Origin: Pyrinomonadaceae bacterium
GTDB lineage: Bacteria; Acidobacteriota; Blastocatellia; Pyrinomonadales; Pyrinomonadaceae
Length of the DNA stretch: 56,198 nucleotides
NCBI GenBank assembly: GCA_028284415.1
Contig: JANQRU010000002.1
Span: forward strand, 1 to 56,198
Reading direction: 5' to 3'
The translations under genes and the position numbers were made by a program. Below the pieces are notes generated by a model. It was not told the origin of the DNA, made no database searches, and saw nothing but the letters and a program-made list of their open reading frames with translations. Below are positions 9,331 through 17,861 of the stretch, one piece after another. The first letter of the stretch is position 1. Each line of letters opens with the position of its first letter.

Positions 9331-10128
9331 ATGTTTAATAGGAGTTTTCTTCTTATTTTATTTTCGGTTTTTATATTCAGTTCAACAGATATTTACGCAC
9401 AAGATAACGCTACCAATTCCCAAAAACCAATCTCTAAAGGCGTTGTTAATGGAAGTGCGATAAGTCTTCCAAAGCCGACTTACCCAGCGTCAGCTCTAGC
9501 AATTGGAGTTAGCGGTGCGGTCAGTGTGCAAGTCATAATAAATGAAGAAGGCATTGTTGAATCAGCCACTGCCGTCAGCGGTCATCCGCTTTTAAGAAAA
9601 TCTTCTATCGAAGCTGCCAGACAATCCAAGTTCAAACCTTTCAAATTACAAGGACAACCTATAAAAGTTTCAGGAGTTATAGTTTACAACTTTGTTGGTG
9701 AAAAAGGATGGATGTCAATAGGAAAATCAATTGGACTGGCAGAAATCAAGGGAATTAGCAGCCCGATAAACTTACCAAGCGGATTTATTGATGAGCAAAA
9801 TCAATTTAATCAACTAATGAAAAGTTCAACTGAAGTCCAACAAAACCAATTGCCAAACACAATTGCTTTAATCAAAGCTAAACTTATTCAAAAGGATCTT
9901 TGGCACTTTGAATTTGGGTTAGCAAAAGCAAAAACCCTGTCAGGTTTTGAAAGTAAAAATGACGATTTAATCTTTGAAGGCTTGAAGGAGATCAAAGCAC
10001 TTTCAGTGAATCCACCGATCGGCGTTAAAACATACTTGCGAAAGATATCTGAAAAACTATCTGGATATGCTGACAAAGCAGAGTTGACTGATGAAGACAG
10101 AAAAAATATATTTCAATATATTAAGTAA
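9331..10128 (+). CDS. Secreted TonB C-terminal-domain protein
   Basis: This 265-aa protein has an N-terminal signal peptide ending near residue 24 (SSTDIYAQD) and then a TonB C-terminal domain at about residues 45-125: LPKPTYPASALAIGVSGAVSV, a strand VIINEEGIVESA, AARQSKFKPFK and VIVYNFV. It lacks the proline-rich periplasm-spanning arm of a classical TonB, so it may be a soluble periplasmic relative rather than the energy transducer itself. The C-terminal half is helical and unrecognised. An AGGAGG ribosome binding site sits 8 nt before the ATG, and an ECF-type promoter lies upstream. Its stop overlaps the start of the DUF2752 gene (TAATG). Confidence 0.8.
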   Translation: MFNRSFLLILFSVFIFSSTDIYAQDNATNSQKPISKGVVNGSAISLPKPTYPASALAIGVSGAVSVQVIINEEGIVESATAVSGHPLLRKSSIEAARQSKFKPFKLQGQPIKVSGVIVYNFVGEKGWMSIGKSIGLAEIKGISSPINLPSGFIDEQNQFNQLMKSSTEVQQNQLPNTIALIKAKLIQKDLWHFEFGLAKAKTLSGFESKNDDLIFEGLKEIKALSVNPPIGVKTYLRKISEKLSGYADKAELTDEDRKNIFQYIK

Positions 10129-10562
10129 TGGATAATCTTTTTCCAAGAAAAAGTTCATTTTCTGTAAAAGAAAGAATTCTAGCGGCGGCAGGGCTTCTTG
10201 TATTTGGAGTAGGAAGTTCCGTCGTCGCATTTTTTAATCCTTCAACTGAAAAATTCTTCCCTGTTTGTCCGCTTCTCACATCAACAGGGTTTGCCTGTTC
10301 TGGTTGCGGTTTAACACGTGGATTTCATGCACTTTTTCATGGTGATGTTATGACTGCCGTTAGTTATAACGCCTTGATTCCAATCTATGTTTTCATGTTT
10401 GGATATTTCATTATCTATCTCTCCTCAATCGTTATTAGAGGAAAAGGGTTGGGTTTAAGAATTGCAACTCCTTGGACACTGGGCACTTTTCTTATAGTAG
10501 CTCTTCTTTTTGGGCTGGTAAGAAACATTCCCCTTTTTCCTTTCACATTTTTGTACCCGTAG
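10128..10562 (+). CDS. DUF2752 membrane protein
   Basis: The 144-aa protein has three or four membrane helices and the DUF2752 signature: CP then GFACSGCGLTRGFHALFHGD, followed by an asparagine in SYNALIP. The conserved cysteines and the CGxTR motif suggest a structural or redox role at the membrane, but the family has no established function. The start codon overlaps the preceding stop (TAATG), so it is translationally coupled to the TonB-domain protein. A strong terminator follows 25 nt later. Confidence 0.8.
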   Translation: MDNLFPRKSSFSVKERILAAAGLLVFGVGSSVVAFFNPSTEKFFPVCPLLTSTGFACSGCGLTRGFHALFHGDVMTAVSYNALIPIYVFMFGYFIIYLSSIVIRGKGLGLRIATPWTLGTFLIVALLFGLVRNIPLFPFTFLYP

Positions 10563-10586
10563 TTTTCAACAAATTTTAGAAATTAA

Positions 10587-10621
10587 AATGCTAATCATTT
10601 TGAATGGTTAGCATTTTTTTT
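10587..10621 (+). terminator. Intrinsic terminator after the DUF2752 gene
   Basis: A 13-bp stem (10587-10599 with 10603-10615, one G-U pair, 3-nt loop) is followed by eight T residues. It ends the unit that starts at 9255. Confidence 0.9.
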
Positions 10622-10686
10622 AGAAACATCTGTGAAATCCCGCCGATAAATTAAACATACGAGAAACAAACTTCGGGGGAAACGAG

Positions 10687-11823
10687 ATGTCATTCCAAGT
10701 AGATAATAATTTTAACACGCAACAATCACAGTTTTACGAATCAACCAATCAATATCAACAACCTTTTAATTCGACAAATACGACTAATTTGCCTAACTCA
10801 AATGATTTGCTAGCAAAGATATTTTCTGATTTGGCTAAGATTTTTTCAGCTACAGCAGGAAGTCATCCGCTAGACGCTTTAACCAAGAAGCTGTTTTCGG
10901 GCAGTCAGCAAAGAGTTGAAGACTACGGTGGATTTAAGTTCAAAAATGAAGCAGAAAAGGCAAAAATTGACCAAGCAATTGCCGAGCTTCGTGCGGAACA
11001 AGCAGCTAATCCAGGTAAAAAAGTCAGCAAGAAATTCAAAATAGGTAAATATAAATATCGAGTTACTTTAGACGAGAATGGGCAGTTACATCTTAAACGC
11101 AAGAAGAAAAAGCGTGGTTTCTTTAGCAAAATCGGTAGTGCGTTTAAGAAGATCGGGAAAGGCATCGGAAAAGTTCTTAAAAAGGCACTTCCAATTGTTT
11201 CAACTATCGGGATGTTCATCCCCGGACTGCAACCACTTGCCATCGCAGCCAGAGTTGCGACAGGTGTTATGGGAGTCGTTAATGGTATTAAGAGTGGAAA
11301 TATCTTCGGTGCAGTAATGAGTGGCGTTGGTGCTTTATCTGGTGTTGGCGGCAAAGTTGGAAGCTTCTTTAGTAACATCAGCAACAAAGCTACCAGCTTT
11401 TTAAGCAATGCTGGAAGCAATTTCTTGAGCAAGCTTGGAACAACTGGCAGTTGGCTTTCTAACACATTCAGTAAAGCTTCAAGCTGGATCAATACGGGTA
11501 AGAACTGGCTATCCAACTTTACAGGCAATATGGGAAATAAGGTTAGTGATTTCCTATTCAAAGAAGGTTCAGGAATTCTCCAAAACTTAACGCGAAGTGC
11601 AGGCGGAAGATTTGGTCAGTGGCTCACTCAGAGAGGTCCTGATCTACTTAGAAGTTTTGCTAACTCAATGGGACAGAGAGCAACCGATTGGCTCAATCAA
11701 AAAGCTTCAAATGTGTTGAATAGATTGATGGACAATCCAATCGCACGTAGGTTTACAAATCTTTTGAACAGTCCTCTTGGACAAATCTTAGCGACCATGT
11801 TCAGAGGAAACGGACAAGTTTAA
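10687..11823 (+). CDS. Unrecognised 378-aa protein with cationic amphipathic and hydrophobic core
   Basis: I do not recognise this protein. Residues 1-45 are rich in Gln, Asn, Ser and Thr. Residues 75-140 are charged and end in a poly-lysine patch (LKRKKKKRG). Then comes an amphipathic cationic stretch (FKKIGKGIGKVLKKAL) and a hydrophobic segment (IVSTIGMFIPGLQPLAIAA), both looking like membrane-active peptides. Residues 215-370 are a repetitive amphipathic region with recurring FLSN, SWLSN, NWLSNF and DWLNQ units about 11-14 residues apart. There is no signal peptide. GGGGGAAACGAG just before the ATG is a strong ribosome binding site. Terminators flank it on both sides, so it is its own transcription unit. 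A pore-forming, virion-like or scaffold role is speculation. Confidence 0.7.
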   Translation: MSFQVDNNFNTQQSQFYESTNQYQQPFNSTNTTNLPNSNDLLAKIFSDLAKIFSATAGSHPLDALTKKLFSGSQQRVEDYGGFKFKNEAEKAKIDQAIAELRAEQAANPGKKVSKKFKIGKYKYRVTLDENGQLHLKRKKKKRGFFSKIGSAFKKIGKGIGKVLKKALPIVSTIGMFIPGLQPLAIAARVATGVMGVVNGIKSGNIFGAVMSGVGALSGVGGKVGSFFSNISNKATSFLSNAGSNFLSKLGTTGSWLSNTFSKASSWINTGKNWLSNFTGNMGNKVSDFLFKEGSGILQNLTRSAGGRFGQWLTQRGPDLLRSFANSMGQRATDWLNQKASNVLNRLMDNPIARRFTNLLNSPLGQILATMFRGNGQV

Positions 11824-11854
11824 TTCTTGGTTTTCTCCATAGACCAAACTTAAA

Positions 11855-11890
11855 AGGCTGTGTTCTGGGGGGGACACAGCCTATTTTTTT
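11855..11890 (+). terminator. Intrinsic terminator after the 378-aa protein gene
   Basis: A perfect 9-bp stem (AGGCTGTGT 11855-11863, ACACAGCCT 11874-11882) with a loop holding seven G residues is followed by seven T residues. On the other strand the T-tract is shorter, so it may also weakly serve the convergent TPR gene. Confidence 0.85.
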
Positions 11891-12899
11891 ATTTTGTTTG
11901 ATTACGAAGTCTTAATTTATCCAAAATCATTTTGCTTTCTAGAAGTACTTGCTCATCATTTGGGCTTAATTTAAGTTCTTTATTTAGCGATTCTAGTGCT
12001 TCTTCATATCTGTTTAATCCAGCGAGAGCCCTTGCGTGTAAAAGCCAAATCTTAGGAATTTGTGATTGAAATGAAAGAAGTTTTTCGGTTTCTTGTAGAG
12101 ATTCTTCATAACGTCCTAATTTATCAAAAGTAGAGCATCGATTAAACAGTGCAAATACAGAATTTGGATTTAGCTCTAAAATCTTTTCGTAACTATTCAA
12201 AGCATCTTCATAACGCTCTAAATCTCTAAGTACATCACTTCTCATTTCCCAAGCCATTTCATAATGTGGGTCTAATTCAACGGCATTATCAAGATATTTT
12301 ATTGCTTCTTCCTTTTGCCCTATCTGATTATATAAGCATCCAAGATTGTAATAAGCCTTCGCCTCTTTTGGATCAACCTCTATCGCTTTTTTAAATACCT
12401 CAATAGCTTTACTTGTTTTGTTTTGTGAATAGTATAAGTTTGCTAAATTTGTATATGTTCCAGCCAGTCTTGGATTTAATTCAATTGTTTTTTTATAGCA
12501 TTCAATTGCTTTATCAATTCGGTTATACTCACTTAGAGCAAGCCCGTAGTTATGCCAGATTTTTGGGTCGTCAGGAGATAATTGCAAAGCTTTTTCATAG
12601 CATTTAAAAGCTTCAATATAATTCCCCATATCTCTCAATAAAGTGCCTTTTGCATCCCAAATTATAAAATCCGAGGCGTCTATCTCAATTATATGGTCGA
12701 AACATTTTAACGCTGTATTATAGCTTCCGATTTGAATGAAATGCCCTGAGAGTTCGTACAAACCATCAATATCTCCTGCCGGAACAGTATGCACCTCAAG
12801 ACCAAAAGTTTCTTGATCTTCATCTGTTATTGTTATCACATTATTGTTTGCTTGAGGTTCGCTTTTTAAGCCTAACCATCCACCTAATTTGTTCAACAT
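11889..12899 (-). CDS. Tetratricopeptide-repeat protein
   Basis: The 336-aa protein is built of about eight TPR units, each a 34-residue helical hairpin with the usual W/L-G-Y-A-F-A-P spacing (for example AYYNLGCLYNQIGQKEEAIKY). TPR arrays hold protein partners together. There is no signal peptide, so it is probably cytosolic. The start is the internal ATG at 12899, because GGAGG lies 5 nt upstream; a longer frame to 12932 would bury that site. Its partner is unknown. It is a single gene facing the previous terminator. Confidence 0.85.
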   Translation of the reverse strand: MLNKLGGWLGLKSEPQANNNVITITDEDQETFGLEVHTVPAGDIDGLYELSGHFIQIGSYNTALKCFDHIIEIDASDFIIWDAKGTLLRDMGNYIEAFKCYEKALQLSPDDPKIWHNYGLALSEYNRIDKAIECYKKTIELNPRLAGTYTNLANLYYSQNKTSKAIEVFKKAIEVDPKEAKAYYNLGCLYNQIGQKEEAIKYLDNAVELDPHYEMAWEMRSDVLRDLERYEDALNSYEKILELNPNSVFALFNRCSTFDKLGRYEESLQETEKLLSFQSQIPKIWLLHARALAGLNRYEEALESLNKELKLSPNDEQVLLESKMILDKLRLRNQTK

Positions 12900-12962
12900 A
12901 ACTTCCTCCGTTAAGTTTCTGATTTGAGCCATACAAAAAGTTTGAATTAATCAAACGCAATA

Positions 12963-13529
12963 CTAATAACTCCAGTCTTTTCCGATCACGTAAAAATCTT
13001 TTCCACTACCACCCGAACCTACTCCTGTATAGAAGTTTCTGTAAAAGCTACCACTCTTTTTGCGACGACTGACTTGGTATAAATTCACTATTGCCCGTTG
13101 ACCGACGTATCCAGCATTTCCTCTGCTATCCAACCAATAACGTCCACGGTTTATTCTTCCGACGAGATTTCTCAAATAATTAACTTCAGATCGGCGGAGC
13201 TGACGACCATTGATGTAAACGCCTGTTCTGCCTCTTGAAGCATTGGTTTTTAATTTTCCGCCCAAGTTCCAACCAGCGGGAATTACACCCTGTGTTCCGC
13301 CGCCTTTGTATCCCCAAAGTCCTGATCTCTTGTCATACCAATAGCTTCCGTCACCGATTCTTATTTTGTAACGTTTTTCCAAATAACGAACTAGATTATC
13401 AGTTAGTCTTTTGTCATTTACATAAACTTTGTGCTTCGGTTTGTTCTGCCTTTTCTGAGCAGATACATCAACTGAATTGATCGAAATGAAACATATAATT
13501 GCAATTGTTAATAATATAACTTTCTTCAT
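12963..13529 (-). CDS. Small secreted basic protein with duplicated YW(Y/L)D module
   Basis: The 188-aa protein has a signal peptide ending at SVDVSAQ. The mature part is basic and aromatic and holds two copies of a module: VYVNDKRLT...YWYDKRSGLWGY and VYINGRQLRR...YWLDSRGNAGYVG. Each copy combines an N-D/G-R/K strand with an aromatic YW-D-G turn. I know no function. A strong ribosome binding site (AAAGGAG) precedes the ATG. It lies 16 nt after the stop of the 1050-aa lipoprotein gene, so it is probably the last gene of the surface-protein operon 12963-19688. Confidence 0.7.
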   Translation of the reverse strand: MKKVILLTIAIICFISINSVDVSAQKRQNKPKHKVYVNDKRLTDNLVRYLEKRYKIRIGDGSYWYDKRSGLWGYKGGGTQGVIPAGWNLGGKLKTNASRGRTGVYINGRQLRRSEVNYLRNLVGRINRGRYWLDSRGNAGYVGQRAIVNLYQVSRRKKSGSFYRNFYTGVGSGGSGKDFYVIGKDWSY

Positions 13530-13545
13530 TTTTTCTCCTTTAATT

Positions 13546-16500
13546 CTAATTTCCTAACGACGCGATATTTGGCAAGAATATCGGTGTTCTTAAAATGTTT
13601 TCATTGCTTTGCCCGTAAACTTTTTGAAAGCCACTCCAGTCTCCGTTTTTATTTCTGTTGATGTATATTTCACCTGTTGCGGTGGCGATTGTAGTCAGGT
13701 TTTGGCGACCTGAATTTGTGGCGTTGCCGATAACCATTTCGTTTCCGCCGATGTCTTTGAAATCTTCCCATTGAATCGGTGGTTCGGGATGTTGGATTGG
13801 CGTATTAAAGAGGCTCGACCAACTACTGTACCAACGCAAACCTTTCATTGCCAGAATGTTCATGCGAGTCGGGCTAAACGCTGACAAGATTGGTGTTTCG
13901 ACCGATTTATCGCCGACAAAAAAAAACTGTCTCGGTGGTGCACATCCGATCGGTTGAGTGCAATTTTCATCGCCTGGTCCAATTCTTCGGTGGTAGATTT
14001 TTTGTGTGTCTTTATCAACAACGACAAGATCAATCGTACCGTCGCCCCAACTCGAAGCTGATTTTGAATTAAACAAATTATCGTTGATACGGATTGTGTG
14101 CGAAACATCTAATTTGCTGTGCCACTGGTTGTCGTAAAAACGCCAACGCTTGAGTTGTTGATCAAAATCAACTCCCATTAATTCGAGTTGTCCTGCACCG
14201 TTGTGTTTGATTATTGGATCGGAAATTACGCCGTCTGCAATGATATTTCCGCCCGACCAATTCCCGTCTCGAAAACGCCAATGGTAAACCTTTCTGTTTG
14301 TTCCAACAGCGACCAATTCAACATAACCGTTTCCGTAGGTCGTTGCTGACATTCCTTTTACTGAAGTTGAAACGGATATATATTTCGATTGAGTTGCTCC
14401 GTTGCTGTAAGTTCTCGTGTGAACAATATTCCCGTCTTTTTTCAAAGCGATAGTGTCAAAAATTCCCGTTCCCGTTGAAAGAATTATCGGGTCAACAATG
14501 TTTCCTGTCGTTTTGATAAATGAGGGCTCACTTTTGTATTCGGTTATATTTAATTCGGCAAGATTCGCTTTTTTAATGACAGCATTTCCCGAACTTGATT
14601 TCCCGACATACGCATTTACGAAATTGCTATCCGAAACAGCGATTGCCGGGCGACCTAAGAATTTTTTGGATTGTGTCTGTTCCCAACCACGCCAATTTAA
14701 GGTTTTCCAAGGAGCATTTGAAAAACGTCCGCTTTCGATGCTGTTGTGAAAAATACTTTTTTGGTCATACCAATTTGTAGCCAGATTTCTGGCAACAACT
14801 TCCGTTCTGCCTGAACTTGTCGAAACAGCATCAAATTCCGAAACTTGTCCGTTGATCTGAGTTTTGTTTGAAAAGAAACTTCCTTCAACAATTTCCCAAT
14901 TTTGCCAACCCGTCTGAATTGTTCGTCCGTCCACAGTTTTTGGAACGCTCGAATTGAAAAATTGATTTTTGTAAATTTTGTTTGAATCTCCTAAAACGAT
15001 TAATTCGGGCTGATTGAAAGTTGAAGCGGTTAGGACAGGATTCGTCAAGGATTGAACGCCTGTAACTGTGTTTTCGTTTCCATCCAAATAAACAGTCGAA
15101 GTTGATATATTCGGCAAAACATTGTTTGAGCGTACACGCATAATCCGATGATAAACTTGTCTGTCATAACCGACATAAGCGACATCAATTCTGTCTTCAC
15201 CGCTGGCAACTGCGGTTGGTGAATGCAAAGTTTGCACTTGGTCGGAAACGCTTATGACTTGTCCCCAGTTTTCAGTTTCCAGATCAAAATCAATCGCTTT
15301 CGGTAAATTTTCGCCATCAATGAAAATGACCACTATTTTGTTTCCTACGTGAACCGCGACGGGTTTTCGATATGGTGCGGGAGCAATATCTTGAAAAATG
15401 TAGATCGGAATTCGTTTCGGTGTCAGCCAAACGCCGTTTTTTCGACGCAAGTGAAAAAGATTTCCGTCATTTGCTTCGACAATTATCTCCGCTTGTCCGG
15501 GTGCGGATGCGACAACGGCGGGTTTTCCTCTGTATCTCGATTCAGCATCACTTTGATTTATTTTGAAATTACCCCAAACTTCATCTCGAAAATGTGCGTA
15601 AACAAGATTTCCAGAATTATCAACAGCGGCTAGTTCGAGTTGATTTCCGCCTGAATGAAAAAGTGTCGGGTCACTCTGAATTTGGGCTGTTTGATTTGGA
15701 ATTTCTATCTCTTCATATTTGCTCCAATCGCCTTTGAATTTTTGTGAATGATAGAGTTTTCCGTCCAGAGCGTATGCGACAACGTGCATCTGTGGCTTGG
15801 CGGAGTCGGTTTTTCTCTCCTTCGATTTTGCACGGTATTTCACTTCCATGCGATTAGGATTTTCGTGTGTGAGCCTCAAATCTGCAAGTGCAAAATAGTC
15901 ATAATCTTGATGAAAAACTTCATCAACTTCTTGCGACATATTGATGGTTAGAAGTTCTTCAACGCCTTCTTTGACGCGATTTGGAATCGAAGTTCCGTTT
16001 TCGACAACTCTGATCGGTGATAGATTTTTTGGTTCAAGTTGTAACCTTATGCGACCACCGTTTTGGTGTGGTGAAAAGACTATTGCTTTTCCTTTTAATT
16101 GCAGATCGTCCATTTTTATCGTTAAAGGATAAGTGCCGTTGACGTTGGCGAATATGTTCAGAAGCCAATTAAGAGCATTTATTTCTATCGTTCCATTGAT
16201 CGTGATCTTCACACGCATATCAAACGAAATGCTTTGATTTTCTGCGTTATATTGAAAGCTTGGATTGTTTTGAAAATAAAGGCTGACGGATTCGAGTTTC
16301 GTTAGACGCGATGAATCGTTGTTTTGGTCAACATACAAATCGAGTTTTCCTTCGATCCAATTTCCTATTTGAATTTTTAGTTCTTCTTCAAGTCTTTCAA
16401 TTGAGACCGAAGCATTTCCTGTTTCGAGCAAACCGAGATTTGTTTGCCGCATTACTCCAACCAAGTTTGTGCTACTTAATTTCGGTGTGCCGCTTGAATT

Positions 16501-16698
16501 ATCAAAATATAGATGGACGGTTTTGCCCATTAAATTCCCGTAAAACTGTTGTGCATCACCATGAGTTTCCAAAGTGCTTGCATAAGCCGCAGTCTCTTTT
16601 TCCGTGAGATAAAAATCATCATCGCAACCTGAAAAAATGAGCGAAATGATAATTAATAATGCGGTGAAATAGATTTTTCTTTGTTTTAATAAATTCAT
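13546..16698 (-). CDS. Large lipoprotein with PLL-like beta-propeller lectin repeats
   Basis: This 1050-aa protein starts with a lipoprotein signal peptide whose lipobox is IFSGC near residue 25. Residues 40-270 form an unrecognised N-terminal domain. From about residue 300 to the end there are many copies of a repeat of roughly 45 residues, such as LELAAVDNSGNLVYAHFRD, ELVAVGTNRKVYHWRFRDG and ELMGVDFDQQLKRWRFYDN. They match the blades of the PLL/fucose-lectin-like beta-propeller family (DUF346-type). It is probably anchored in the outer membrane and may bind glycans. It follows the 380-aa lipoprotein gene by 11 nt. Confidence 0.8.
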   Translation of the reverse strand: MNLLKQRKIYFTALLIIISLIFSGCDDDFYLTEKETAAYASTLETHGDAQQFYGNLMGKTVHLYFDNSSGTPKLSSTNLVGVMRQTNLGLLETGNASVSIERLEEELKIQIGNWIEGKLDLYVDQNNDSSRLTKLESVSLYFQNNPSFQYNAENQSISFDMRVKITINGTIEINALNWLLNIFANVNGTYPLTIKMDDLQLKGKAIVFSPHQNGGRIRLQLEPKNLSPIRVVENGTSIPNRVKEGVEELLTINMSQEVDEVFHQDYDYFALADLRLTHENPNRMEVKYRAKSKERKTDSAKPQMHVVAYALDGKLYHSQKFKGDWSKYEEIEIPNQTAQIQSDPTLFHSGGNQLELAAVDNSGNLVYAHFRDEVWGNFKINQSDAESRYRGKPAVVASAPGQAEIIVEANDGNLFHLRRKNGVWLTPKRIPIYIFQDIAPAPYRKPVAVHVGNKIVVIFIDGENLPKAIDFDLETENWGQVISVSDQVQTLHSPTAVASGEDRIDVAYVGYDRQVYHRIMRVRSNNVLPNISTSTVYLDGNENTVTGVQSLTNPVLTASTFNQPELIVLGDSNKIYKNQFFNSSVPKTVDGRTIQTGWQNWEIVEGSFFSNKTQINGQVSEFDAVSTSSGRTEVVARNLATNWYDQKSIFHNSIESGRFSNAPWKTLNWRGWEQTQSKKFLGRPAIAVSDSNFVNAYVGKSSSGNAVIKKANLAELNITEYKSEPSFIKTTGNIVDPIILSTGTGIFDTIALKKDGNIVHTRTYSNGATQSKYISVSTSVKGMSATTYGNGYVELVAVGTNRKVYHWRFRDGNWSGGNIIADGVISDPIIKHNGAGQLELMGVDFDQQLKRWRFYDNQWHSKLDVSHTIRINDNLFNSKSASSWGDGTIDLVVVDKDTQKIYHRRIGPGDENCTQPIGCAPPRQFFFVGDKSVETPILSAFSPTRMNILAMKGLRWYSSWSSLFNTPIQHPEPPIQWEDFKDIGGNEMVIGNATNSGRQNLTTIATATGEIYINRNKNGDWSGFQKVYGQSNENILRTPIFLPNIASLGN

Positions 16699-16709
16699 CT
16701 TTGTTCGGA

Positions 16710-17852
16710 TTAATTTGTAGCTTCAATCGTAAATTCTATCTTCAAGTCGTTTGCCAGAGTTGCATCGTCCGCTCCTTGATTTGTGTTGAATTCGACAAAC
16801 CAAGTGAGCAGTCCCGCCGGTTGATTTTGTATGTAAACGGGAGTTGTGATTTGGTCATTTATACTCGGATTAGCGGATGGATTTTTACGGCATTCTTTGA
16901 GATTTATAGTTTTGTCTGAATCACTCGCATCAACATAGCAACTATTTGCATCTTCTTGTCCGTGACCTGAGATAATTCCCTGAAAATTCGGTAGATAAAT
17001 AACTCTTGAAGGCTTTATTTCGTTTCCGTTTTCTAGAATTCTTACGCGAGTAACTCTTACATTTTTGCTAAAGTTATCCGACCAAACTTCATCATTTTCC
17101 GGCATATTCCAACGCCAGTAATCTGTTGCACCAATTCTTTCTTTTCGTAAATCAAAAGTTACCGTTTTTGAGATATTTCTGTCTTTGTCGAGAACTTGAA
17201 TTTTGGCTTCGCCGTTGGTTTGTCCTTTGTGATTGACGATCGAAAAACGGTCTGAATCATCTTCTTGAGCAAAACGGTAGAGACCACTTTCGGTGGCTTG
17301 AAATACAGGTCTTGTAGTTTCAATATTTTCGCAACCGCTAAAATATCGGCGATAAAGAACGCCATCAATCGTTTCAGGTTCACCCGTCTGAAAACCTATG
17401 ATCGGCTTCGGTTGGTCACTTTGCATGAAATCAACATCGGCTACAAGAAAAGAAAGAACACCTATAAACTGAATATCGTAAGGACCTTCTTCTCCATCTG
17501 GAAAACAAAAATCCTCAACGCAATCTTCCGTTGCAAAATCGCATTCCTGATTAAACTCTTCATTTCTTATCAGGTAGAAGTAATTTGACCAAGTGACTTC
17601 GACTTCCTCGTTTTTTCTGAGCCAATATGTTAAAGCGGGTTTTGACTGCCCCATCAAAGTTTGTGGAGTAAATTTGACTCCTTCCATCTGATAGAAAAAA
17701 CTTCCGCTCAAATCTCCCGGACTTACGCATCCTGCAAAACTCAGACTGAGCAAAAAAAGAATCAAAAACAGCGACACGATTTTCTTTTGTTTTAGCTTCA
17801 ATCTTGAGTTTTTTCCTAAGTTGTTCATTTTCATATACTTGAAATTTCGCAA
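16710..17852 (-). CDS. Lipoprotein of unknown function
   Basis: The protein of up to 380 residues has a positively charged N-terminus, a hydrophobic stretch and the lipobox LSFAGC, so it is a lipoprotein. I recognise no domain. The mature part is mostly beta and contains several cysteines in pairs (ECDFATEDCVEDFC). The longest frame begins with a TTG at 17852; in-frame ATG codons at 17834 and 17828 are more likely starts and keep the whole signal peptide. It is the middle gene of a tight operon (gaps of 9 and 11 nt). Confidence 0.7.
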   Translation of the reverse strand: MRNFKYMKMNNLGKNSRLKLKQKKIVSLFLILFLLSLSFAGCVSPGDLSGSFFYQMEGVKFTPQTLMGQSKPALTYWLRKNEEVEVTWSNYFYLIRNEEFNQECDFATEDCVEDFCFPDGEEGPYDIQFIGVLSFLVADVDFMQSDQPKPIIGFQTGEPETIDGVLYRRYFSGCENIETTRPVFQATESGLYRFAQEDDSDRFSIVNHKGQTNGEAKIQVLDKDRNISKTVTFDLRKERIGATDYWRWNMPENDEVWSDNFSKNVRVTRVRILENGNEIKPSRVIYLPNFQGIISGHGQEDANSCYVDASDSDKTINLKECRKNPSANPSINDQITTPVYIQNQPAGLLTWFVEFNTNQGADDATLANDLKIEFTIEATN

Positions 17853-17861
17853 ATAATCTTT

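Noticed and set aside
10923..11561. Long antisense open frame (212 codons) on the minus strand inside the 378-aa protein gene
   Set aside because: It mirrors the sense gene, has biased leucine/proline composition typical of antisense frames, and no ribosome binding site.
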